A DNA stretch of 64,000 nucleotides. Origin: Antennarius striatus. Lineage: Eukaryota > Chordata > Actinopteri > Lophiiformes > Antennariidae. Positions 54,771-64,000 of this stretch are shown one piece after another. The DNA is taken from contig NW_027172342.1 in the NCBI RefSeq assembly GCF_040054535.1, forward strand, positions 30,001 through 94,000, in the 5' to 3' direction. A program made the translations under genes and the position numbers. The notes under the pieces were generated by a model. It made no database searches, was not told the origin of the DNA, and saw nothing but the letters and a program-made list of their open reading frames with translations. Position 1 is the first letter of the stretch; every line of letters begins with the position of its first letter.

Positions 54771-57080
54771 TTATCGAACCAACCTACAAAACCTGATTCT
54801 AGCATCTTGTCCTGCATTCTCCTTTACCTCAATCCTGAGATTCTTAATCCTCTTCATAGCCTTGGTAAAGGAACCATCTGGAGTCGTGTTATCTGGAATA
54901 TATGTGCAACAGTACTCACCTATCAAAGCACAAACACCACCTCGTTCAGCCAATAACCAGTCCAAAACTTGTCTATTCTGCCAGGCCACGGCACTGGTAG
55001 CATCCACCTGCTCACCAAGAAAAATCAAAGCCTCATCAGTGTAATTAATAAAAGGCTGTTGATTATAATAGATGTTATTAATCCACTCAGTGTTCTTATT
55101 GGTAGTTATCCATGGTAAAATAGACTCAAACCCTGATTTAACCTCATTCCTGGCCTTATACCTCTGAGGAATCCCTCTAGGCTGGCCTATTGAATTAAAA
55201 TAAACATTAGAATCCGGAACATATTGTCTCTTAGCCCTGTTAACAACATTATGATCTTCACTCAGTTGATTCTCATGGGGAATTACAACTATCTCCTGCA
55301 CTATTTGCACCCTAGAACATCTGCCTGCCCAATCTAAAGGAAGAATATAATAAAGTCACTGTCCTCCACACCACCAATAATGATCAGCCATAACTGCACT
55401 TTGGTAATGATAAGGACACGCTGGCACATAAGTAGGACTTATTGACAATCCCTTTCGTTGAGTAGCAGGGACCAAAGTTGTTTTAGAACAATTAGCATCT
55501 GCATTCCACATGTAAGTACATCTAGAGTTTATTATTCCTAAATACACACTCCCTGATTTTTCAAAGCATTCAAACCTACTGGTATTAAAGGAACTCCTGT
55601 TAGCATCCCGCGCTCTGCATTACGTCTGTGTAACCCAGTAATACTTTTACTGTTAGTACTATTTTATTCTGTTCAAACGGGTTTTTTGGTTGAAGACGGG
55701 GTTTCCTATGTGCCCTGAACGCACCTCTGTGCCAATCACTCACACCTGCTCAGAGCTCATTAGCTTTTATGAGCTGCAGCCGTCTGCATGGAGGGATGAT
55801 CCTGTGGAAGTTGGGCGACGGGCTAGAGAAGTTTGGTGTTGAGCGGGACGCTGTGAAAGTTTAGTACGGAGCGACACACTGGAAAAAGTTTGGTGTTGAG
55901 CCACGGAGAGTAGATGTTTTTCCTTTTTGTTGAAGATAATCCTGGTGAGTAACATAAACCAGAAAATGCAAATACATTATAGAACCAGTCGGGATGTGAT
56001 TTTCTTTTCAAAATGTGATGGAAATGTGTTTTTGTTGTTGTTAATCACTAAAAGTAACTGCTCTGTACAATTGTGTACAGGCTGTTTTTTTTTTTATGGG
56101 TGAAATCTGCACCAAGACTTGAGGCCTTGACATGCGCGGACCACATGCCCCGTGGAAGGCGTAAAGTGGATACAGTGGATAGATACTCCTGAAGCCTCCA
56201 CCTGGTTCCCAGGAGAGTGGTAGGAAAAGGATTACAAGTCCTTTAAGATTTTTTTTTATTAACTGAGATCTCAGATTTTTTCTTTTTTCCTTTTTTGTTG
56301 TTGTTACTTTTCCTAAGTGAGATCTGACATTAAATCGAGTAACTTTGAACTATAGACATTGGATGAACATTGAAACCGCAACTGAAAAAGACAGTTATAA
56401 TGGTGTGGAAAAATATATTTTGTTTTGTTATTTGTTCATGTGTGTGAAAAATTTAAAATGTTCATATTGGGTTGCTAAAGACATTTAAATATTACTTTAC
56501 TTAAATTTTGTCCGTGTGTTATTAGGGTGGAGGTATCGAATTTCCATTCTCCACCGCCAGTCTCCTTGAACCTAGTAGAACCCACATATTGGGTAGATAC
56601 ATACAGATATTTAGAGCCCAGTAGATATAGATATTTAGATATTTGTCCAGCCTACTCAATAAGAGGGTTACATCTGCCAATCCTTTCATCCAACTCCATA
56701 CAATGCTGTGCATTAGTCTTTCCCCTAGTACCATGCATAATAGAAGGCCAGTACTTATCTGATCCCAGGAACAGTAAACACTCTACCTTACACCATAGTC
56801 GAATAGTCCCCATGTATCTGCCGATTTCACCAACACACTTCTGCCAGCTTAAAACAGTATTTATCACAAACAGACGATCTATCTTAGCTTTAGTACAGAT
56901 ATAGCAGTCAGTCTTATGATTAAGATAACCTACAAACTGAACCCACTTATACCAACCATTCATTTCTGGTCCAACCGCAATTTCTGACTTTTTCTTCAAA
57001 CCAAGCTACCTCTTTCACTTTGGTTGTAAAAAGTTCAGGCATATCTTCCAAGCCTAACATTTTCCTGTGGAACCAGCTAG
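54771..57080 (-). pseudogene. ERV copy 2 env remnant, interrupted
   Basis: Begins just after the integrase end. The surface-subunit part (about 57060-56522) contains YKWVQFVGYLNHKTDCYICTKA. After an interrupting segment (55625-56520), env resumes (about 55620-54771) with MWNADANC and PYHYQSAVMADHYWWC. A furin-like site RAKR lies at about 55230, and the transmembrane subunit has a CX6CC motif (CALIGEYCC), as in gamma/alpha/epsilon-type retroviruses. The frame is broken at about 55320 and around the insertion. The end near 54771 lacks an obvious membrane anchor, so the 3' part may be truncated. Description only; the remnant is not functional. Confidence 0.75.
55625..56520. other. Unexplained ~0.9-kb segment inside the env remnant
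   Basis: Sequence with no similarity to the flanking env. It has a GC-richer block (55680-55945) followed by a good plus-strand donor (CTG|GTGAGTAAC), T-rich tracts, and a second GC-richer block at 56110-56230. Clear target duplications and inverted ends were not found. It could be a solo LTR of another family, an unknown transposon, or an exon-bearing host fragment. Confidence 0.4.
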
Positions 57081-57092
57081 TAATCGTAAGGA

Positions 57093-60000
57093 TTATATTA
57101 TTAACATCATTATTGGTATCACTTCTCTTTGGGGAATTGAATAACTGGAAACTGCTGTATCATCATCCCCATCATAGCCAGGAGGAGAAGAAGGAGCATT
57201 CCCCCCTTCCAGGGAGTCCTTCCCCTGGCCTTCATCTTTGTCACTGAGAATGTCAATGGGTGCTTTTAAGCAAAGCTTTAAATGACACCACGTAGGGGAT
57301 CCTTTGACCTGCACTGCAGTGGAAGTGGCTCTCACCACCTCATACGGACCCTCCCGTCGGGGGATGTCCCACTTCCGTCTGAACACCTTTATGGACACCA
57401 AGTCTCCTGGTGTCACTGAAGGTGGAGTCTCCTTACGGTCAGCTTTGGCCTGTAATGAGATAACATGAGCAGAGATGCTCCTGTGGATATTAGTCATTTG
57501 TCTGACATAAGACTTCATATCATTTGTCAAAATATCAGGAGAAGGTCCCTTAGCTGTTTTGTAAATTGGAGAAGGCATTGACCTGCCGGTTAAAGCTTCA
57601 CGTGGTGTTATTTCCAGGTCTCTATGAGCACTTGATCTATATGCCATGAGCTCAAGTGGCAGTGCATCTACCCAATTTAACCCCGTGCACATGCAAATTT
57701 TCAAGTTTGTTTTTCAAAATCCCATTCACTCTCTCCACAATACCTTGACTCTGAGGATTGTACAAACATCCAAATATCTGCTTGATTCCTAACTTCTGCA
57801 ACATGCATCTCATGGTTTTATCCACAAACTCCTTTCCATTGTCTGAACTTATTCTTAGTGGAATCCCGAACTTCGGAACGATTTCACAGGACAGAAGCTT
57901 TGCAACAGTTTCTGCATTTTTGTGTTTGGATGGTGTCTCTTCAACCCACCTGCTGAATCTATCAATCACCACCAACAAATACCTCTTGCACTGGTCTCAC
58001 CATATCAACATAGTCCATGACCAGGTGTAGAAAAGGTCCTTCAGGTGCTGGAATATGTCTAGCAGGAGGTGTTTCTCCTTTTCCAATGTTACTTTTTAAG
58101 CATGTTTCACAGCGGCCAATCACTTCATCAACATATTGTAGTTTAGGAGCCCAAAAATTCCATTCTCAAATTTTTCTCATCACTTCGCCTCTAGACTCAT
58201 GGCCTACCCCGTGAGCCTCATTGATCAGTAAAGGTAGGAGTCCACCAGGAGCAACAAATAGCCCCTCGTGATTCCTCCACAATCCTTCAGCATCCTTAGA
58301 AGCTCCTCTCTGAAGCCATAAATGGCATTCTGCTTCTGGAGCCTCTTCCTGTAACAATATCAAATCTTTACAAGTTATTTGTTCCTCAAGATCCACAGCA
58401 TGAGTTACCATTATAGCTTTATTGTTCACTGAAGCTGCACTTCTAGATGCTTCATCTGCTGCTGCATTTCCTTTGGCAACCCATGAATCATTTTTCTGAT
58501 GTGCAGCACACTTTATTATGGCTGAGGATCTTGGTTTCATCATTGCCATTAATAATTTCCTGATCTGATTACGGTGCTGAATGGGAGAGCCGTCAGTTTT
58601 TCTGAAACCTCTCCCCTTCCACGCTGCACCAAACAAATGACACACCCCATGTGCATAGGCAGAATCTGTGTAGATGTTAGCGTTTTCACCCTCTGCATAC
58701 TCGCATGCAGACGTCAAAGCCTTTAGTTCTGCCAACTGGCTGAAACACGGCTGCACACACTCTTCCATTCGAACAATCTCAGTTTTGCCATGTTTTAACT
58801 CAATAACTGCACAACCTGCTCTGAGTGCTTCCCCATCTCTGTAGCAGGAGCCGTCCACAAACAGAGTCATGTCGGCTGACTCCAAAGGGATAGCACTCAG
58901 GTCAGACCTTACTTTAGCATCTCTCTCTGCCTCAGCCACACAGTCATGTGGTTCTCCCTCAAACGGGAGTGGAATGGAGTCTGCTGGGTTCTTCACCCTG
59001 CAGACATGCAATGTCACATCCGGGTATTCAAGAAGTCGGTGATGGTCAGTCAACCGTTGTGCGGTTAACACAAATTTTCCTCTTTCAATTAAGTTTATCA
59101 ACTTATGATGTGATAAAATCTCTATCGAATAGCCCGTAGTAAGAGCTGATGCTTTTTCATACAACAAATTAGCGGCAGCCAGGTGCTGATAGCATTCTGG
59201 CAAACCTAGTTCCACTGGCGTTAGTGCAACAGAATAATAGGCAATTGGTTAAGCATGTGTACCTATACCTGTTTTCTGGCCTAACGTCCCTACTGCATGT
59301 CCCTGACGACACAACACAAACAACTAGAATGGTTTCTCATAGTCTGGAAGAGTCAAAGCCGGCGCCCGCCGTAGCAAAGTTTTAATAGTTTCAAAAGCAA
59401 TGTGTCCCTCTGATGTCCAAAGTAATCTGCTTTGCAAATTTCCAGCACCATTTTCTTTAATCATGTTTCTCTGAGGCTGGACAATAGCAGAATATCCATC
59501 AACCCATTCTGAACTGTACCCTATCATTCCCAGAAATGTCATAATTTCTTTAACAGTGGTTGGTTTGGGAGCTTTTGACACCGCCTCCAATTGGGAGGGA
59601 GAAACTGATCGTGTCCCTTCTTTGATCAACCTACCCAGGTACTCTACCTGATCCGTGCAGTACTGTAATTTCTCTTGTGAGGCCTTGTGGCAACAGGATC
59701 ATGGAGTCCTTATGGCATGTTTACAAGTCTGATGCACACAAAATGATGTCATCCACATATTGGATAACTAAACTGTTAATTTTACCAGCCAAGTCAGCCA
59801 TGTCTTCTTTCAGTACTTTGTTAAATACATGAGGGCTATGTTTGAAGCCTTGTGGCATGCGCGTGTACGTATAGGATTGGTTTCTGTACGTAAATGGAAA
59901 ATTATGCCTTCTGACAGGACTTAGGGGTACAGTAAAAAATGCAGAGCACAAATCAATGATAGTGAACCACTTAGCATCGGGTGGGATATTTGACAGCAAA

Positions 60001-60490
60001 GTGTGAGGATTAGGAACCTCAGCAGGGAAGTCCTCAATTACTTCTTTCAACCCACGTAAGTCATGCACCAAACGGTACTTGTTTTTATTTGCTTTTAACA
60101 CTGGCAAGATTGGTGTATTGCTGCATGGGTTCGGCTCAACCAACAGTACTCCAGCCTCCAACAGACCTTGAATAGTTCCCTCAATTCCCGCTTCAGCTTC
60201 AGGTTTTAGTGGATATTGAGGTGTCCACGGTGGTCTACACCCTGGTTTCAGCTTGAAATCAACAGGTTGAGCTGACTTGACCAACCCTACATCAGTGTCA
60301 TGTTTTGACCACAAGTCAGCTGGTACAGTAGCCATCATTTCCTTTCTTAGGTCTGAATGCTGAACACAGCATTCTGGTTGACATGGAAGCCTGATTACCT
60401 GTGACTGAGCCCAGTCAGATGCAGAAATAAATATTTTAACAAAGGATTTATCTTCACTAATCCAAATGTTCTTGTTTTTTGTTTGTATGT
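57093..60490 (-). pseudogene. ERV copy 2 pol (RT, RNase H, integrase), broken
   Basis: RT (60490-59721) with NTPILPVLK, LVHDLRGLKEV, FTIIDLCSAFFTVPL, MPQGFKHSP and the YVDD catalytic motif, typical of class I (gamma/epsilon-like) retroviruses. A stop and frameshift follow near 59715, then the connection domain (59629-59324). RNase H plus integrase zinc domain (59215-58166) has LFVDGSCYRDG and NIYTDSAYAHGV, and ends at a TGA (58166-58168). The integrase core (57978-57652) has SDNGKEFVDK and NPQSQGIVERVNG; its C-terminal domain is in 57704-57093. At least four lesions are visible. Not functional. Confidence 0.88.
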
Positions 60491-60499
60491 AGTTCACGC

Positions 60500-63400
60500 T
60501 TTTCAGAATCAGTTTTATTGGCCATCGTTTGTTGAAAGCAGACAAGGAATTTGTTTCCGGCAGGTGGTGTCTCAAACTGTGCATTCATAACTTAACTATT
60601 CTAAATACTTGAAATATTATAAATAACTGTACTAAATACAAAATGCAAGATGCAAAACGCAGTAGGTGGGGGGGGGGGGCACAATGTACAGGTGCTGAGT
60701 GCATGTTGCAGGGACTTGGAGACAAATATTTAACGTTTATTGTTCAAGTGTCTTATGGCTTAGGGGAAGAAACTGTTTTTAAGTCTGGTTGTTTTTGAGA
60801 GGAGGGCTCTGTAGCGCCTCCCAGAGGGTAGACTTTTAAATAGACGGTGTCCAGGGTGTGTTGGGTCTGAGATGATCTTCCCTGCCCGACTCCTAATTCT
60901 TGAGGAGTACAGCTTTTGGAGGGAGGGCAGGGAGGTCCCAGTGATCTTCTCAGCAGACCTGATTGTCCTTTGTAGTCTTCTCCTGTCCCTTTGGGTGGCA
61001 GCACCAAACCAGACTGTGATGAAGGAACACAGAACTGATTCAATGACTGCTGTGTAGAACAGGACCAACAGCTCCTGTGGCAGAAAGTGCTTCCTTAGCT
61101 GCCTGAGAAAGTACATCCTCTGCTGGGCCTTCTTGAGGATGCAGCTGATGTGGAGTGTCCACTTCAGGTCCCGGGAAACGGTAGTCCCCAGGAACTCTAA
61201 GCTCTCCACAGAGTCCACAGGGCTGTTTGCGATGGTGAGGGGAAGCAGAGGGCAGGGTAACTTCCTAAAGTCCACTGTCATCTCCACAGCGTGTTCAGCT
61301 CCAGGTTGTTGCTACTACACCAGTCCACCAGCTGTCTCACCTCCTGTCGGTATGCAGACTCATCCCCGTCCTGGATGAGTCCAATGACAGTTGTGTCATC
61401 TGGAAACTTCAGGAGTTTGACGGCTGGGTGCGTAGATGTGCAGTCGTTGGTGTAGAGGGAGAAGAGCAGCGGAGAGAGGACGCAACCCTGGGGGGCACCC
61501 TTGCTGACTGTCAGAGTGTCTGAGGTGATCGCCCCCAGCCTCACCTGTTGTGTCCTGTCTGTCAGGAAGCTGGTGATCCACTGACACATGACAGAAGGGA
61601 CTGTGAGCTGGTGAAGTTTGGAGGATAGCAGCTCAGGGATGATGGTGTTGAACGCCGAGCTGAAGTCAACGAACAGGATCCATGCATATGTCCCTGGGTG
61701 GTCGAGATGATCCAGGATGAAATGCAGTCCCATGTTGACTGCATCATCCACTGACCTGTTTGCCCGATAGGCAAACTGCAGGGGGTCCAGCAGAGGTTCT
61801 GTGATGTCCTTCAGGTGGCTCAACACGAGGCGTTCAAGGGACTTCATGACCACAGATGTCAGAGCGACAGGCCGGAAGTCATTTATTCCTGTGGTGGAGG
61901 GTTTCTTGGGGACCGGGATGGTGGTGGAGCGCTTGAAGCAGGAGGGTACCTCACACAGTTGTAGGGATCTGTTGAATATCTGTGTGAAGACTGGAGCCAG
62001 CTGATCCGCACAGACCTTGAGGCAGGAGGGGGAGACACCATCAGGGCCTGGCGCCTTCCTGATCTTTTGTCTGTGGAACTGCTGAGTCACCTCCTGGACG
62101 GTCACACTGAGGGTGGTTGGGGGTGGTGTGGGCTGGGGGTGTGAAGGGGATGGGGGTGTGGAGGGGAGGGGGGTTGGAGGTGGGGCAGGCAGGGGGTGTG
62201 AAGGGGGTGGGGTGCAGACAGTGTTTGTTGAGGGAAATGGAGGTGTGAATGGCGGTGTGATATGGGCTGCAGGTAGTGGAATGGGGGTGGTGGGTGTGAA
62301 GGCCTTTTCGAACCTACAATAGAATCTGTTGAGGTCGTCAGCCAGGTTCTTGTTGGCCTCAGCAGGGGGGGACGGGCATCTGTAGCTGGTGATGTCCTGC
62401 AGACCTCTCCACACCGACGAGGGGTTGGTGGCTGAAAGGTTTCCTTTCAGCTTATCAGAGTAACTCCTCTTAGCTGCTCTGATCTCCTTTGTCAGTGTGT
62501 TCCTGGTCTGCCGGTACAGAGCCCTATCCCCAGATCTGTAGGCCTCCTCTTTAGCCAAGCGCAGTTGTCTCAGCTTGGCTCTGAACCATGGCTTGTTGTT
62601 GCTGTATGTGCGGAAGGTCTTGGTTGGCACACACAGGTCCTCACAGAAGCTAATGTAGGCTGTCACAGTGTCCGTGTGATCACCCAGGTTGTCTGTAGCA
62701 GCTTCAAAAACACTCCAGTCGGTGCAGTCAAAACATCCCTGTAGTTCCTGCTTTGCCTCGTTGGTCCATTTCTTCATCGTTTTCACCACAGGCCGAGATG
62801 TTCTCAGTCTCTGCCTGTAGGCTGGGATGAGGTGGACAAGGCAGTGATCAGAGTTTCCCAAAGCTGCGCGGGGGACCGAGCGTCCTTAGTTACAGTGTGG
62901 CAGTGATCCAGCGTGTTTTTGTCCCTCGTCGGACAGGTCACATGCTGTCTGTATTTAGGGAGCTCGTTGTTTAGTTTCGCTCTGTTGAAGTCCCCCAGGA
63001 TGATTAAAAATGAGTCCGGGTGTTTCCTTTCAATGTCCGTTATTTGTTCCGCTAATGTATGGAGTGCGACATCCACATTCGCTTGCGGTGGAATGTAAAC
63101 ACCGACGAACACAAAAGAGGAGAACTCCCACGGAGAATAAAAGGGCTTGCAGTTGATGCAGAATGTCTCAATGTTCGGTCCACAGAACCTGCTGAGCACT
63201 GTGACATCCTTACACCAACCTTCATTGATGTAGAAACATATTCCACCGCCCTTGGTTTTCCCCGACCGCTCCTTGACATGGTCTGCTCTGTGAAGTTGGA
63301 AGTCCGGCAGATGCAGAGCGCCGTCGGGGATCTATTCACTGAGCCAAGTTTCAGTGAAACACAGGGCAGCGGAACATGCAAAGTCCATATTTTTCCCGCA

Positions 63401-63775
63401 GAGGAGGTCCAGCTCGTCCAGTTTATTGGGCAGTGAGCGGAGGTTAGTCAGATGTATTGATGGTAGCGGGGTCCTGAATCCCTGCTGGCGGAGTATTACC
63501 AGCATGCCAGCTCTCTTACCCCGACGTCTGCGTGGCCGCAGCCCATAAAGGGCCGCAGCTCCGCCGATCAAGATCTCCGCAAAACTGCTCGGATCTGACG
63601 CAAACTGCGGAATAAAATTACCGGGTAAGAACAGTCTGATGGCCAGCAGTTCCTCAGAGGAGTAGGTGATGGGATTGCACTCAGAAACGGACCCAAAGGT
63701 CGACAAAAAACACAAAATAAAGTAGAACAAGAGAGAGCTCTGTGCCGAGGCGTCCATCCGCGGCGCTATAGTATA
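60500..63775 (-). mobile_element. Rex/L2/CR1-type LINE copy D
   Basis: Minus-strand non-LTR retrotransposon, about 3.3 kb, with its 3' end (GGCCAATAAAACTGATTCTG on the minus strand) near 60500. The endonuclease, reverse transcriptase and C-terminal region are all present. It interrupts the pol gene of ERV copy 2. A (C)n tract at 60667-60678 lies in the 3' region. Confidence 0.85.
60760..63700 (-). pseudogene. LINE copy D endonuclease-reverse transcriptase, broken
   Basis: N-terminal region and AP-endonuclease (NLRSLPNKLDEL, FTETWLSE then stop, GICFYINEGWC, FVGVYIPP, LGDFNRAKL, LGNSDHCLVHLIP), with an in-frame stop at about 63330 and a frameshift near 62870. The RT frame (62861-61278, 527 codons) has a Pro-rich linker, KIRKAPGPDGVSPSCLK, FRPVALTSVVMKSLERL, FVDFSSAFNT, GAPQGCVLSPLLFSLYTND and KFPDDTTVIG (Ala-to-Pro in the usual FADDT motif). 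A frameshift near 61285 leads to the C-terminal frame (61287-60760), which ends YRALLSKTTRLKNSFFP. Inactive. Confidence 0.85.
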
Positions 63776-63830
63776 TATACTATATACGATTATATATATA
63801 TATATATATATATGTATAGATATCGTATAT
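63776..63830. repeat. (TA)n-rich microsatellite
   Basis: ATATATAC and (TA)n with palindromic pieces at the 5' edge of LINE copy D. The remaining 170 bases (63831-64000) show no identified feature and may be ERV copy 2 or flanking DNA. Confidence 0.85.
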
Positions 63831-64000
63831 ATACTTTTTGCTTCAAGAACCATAGGTCCTAAGTGTTTAGGCATATTAACCTGCATTTACAATGTTACAT
63901 GAGGAAGGCTATTTTTAATGTTAAATTCTTTGCCTTAAATATGTATTTTTATGTTTTTATGGCTCCCTGTTTTCCTAATATTATGTAACCAGACTGAATC

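Larger units (their letters stand above)
54771..60500 (-). mobile_element. Class I endogenous retrovirus copy 2 (minus strand)
   Basis: Minus-strand provirus remnant with reverse transcriptase, RNase H, integrase and env, in the opposite orientation to copy 1. The env splice or reading start directly follows the integrase end. It is cut on its 5' side by LINE copy D at about 60500. Any protease/gag sequence would lie beyond 63.8 kb, outside or at the edge of the window. No LTR was seen. Confidence 0.85.

Overview
The window looks like the left end of a teleost fish chromosome. It opens with about 2 kb of degenerate vertebrate telomere repeat (C-rich CCCTAA strand on +). Almost everything after that is transposon families typical of ray-finned fish: piggyBac, Tigger, hAT-Charlie, Tc1/mariner, RTE-type and Rex/L2-type LINEs, Ty3/Gypsy, class I endogenous retrovirus (ERV) and tRNA-derived SINEs. 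No prokaryotic features are present. Only one convincing ordinary host gene was found, a spliced immunoglobulin-superfamily receptor (36.3-38.2 kb).

Layout. 1-2.1 kb: variant telomere repeats with higher-order duplication, then a pyrimidine tract. 2.15-4.08 kb: AT-rich subtelomeric DNA with an internal ~860-bp-offset duplication. 4.08-4.19 kb: a second telomere-repeat block, joined by a 9-bp-stem hairpin to a 27-bp minisatellite (4.19-5.88 kb) that carries the telomere hexamer in the opposite orientation and has a 540-bp (20-unit) higher-order repeat. 6.6-9.7 kb: an apparently intact, two-exon piggyBac transposon with TTAA flanks, sitting just upstream of, and probably in an intron of, a decayed C2H2 zinc-finger/SAMD3-like gene (9.75-12.1 kb). 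13.3-24.75 kb: a three-level nest, in which an RTE-type LINE (minus) is split by a Gypsy element (plus) whose pol is split by a piggyBac-type MITE. This nest lies in the intron of an unrecognised minus-strand gene. 25.5-28.4 kb: Tigger pseudogene and hAT-like debris. 28.4-31.5 kb: a second LINE copy. 31.5-35.6 kb: duplicated repeats, a SINE and a decayed hAT-Charlie (GTF2IRD2-like) transposase. 35.9-38.3 kb: (CA)n/(TG)n inverted repeat and the Ig receptor gene. 38.6-39.7 kb: mariner-type pseudogene. 40.3-51.2 kb: an internally deleted ERV on plus, carrying two SINEs and a full-length third LINE. 51.2-54.0 kb: Gypsy fragment and a Tc1-like element. 54.8-60.5 kb: a minus-strand copy of the same ERV with pol and env remnants. 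60.5-63.8 kb: a Rex/L2-type LINE that interrupts it.

The region is best read as a subtelomeric transposon sink. Insertion order can be recovered from target-site duplications: GTTC for the Gypsy, TTAA for both piggyBac-type elements, 19 bp for LINE copy C, TA for the Tc1 element, and 6-9 bp for the SINEs. The piggyBac transposase and LINE copy C look youngest and most intact. Most other coding sequences are broken. No wholly new multi-gene system was found. The strongest leads are the intact spliced piggyBac, the nested insertion, the telomere/minisatellite junction, shared lesions between repeat copies, an unrecognised split gene, and an unexplained 0.9-kb segment inside the retroviral env.
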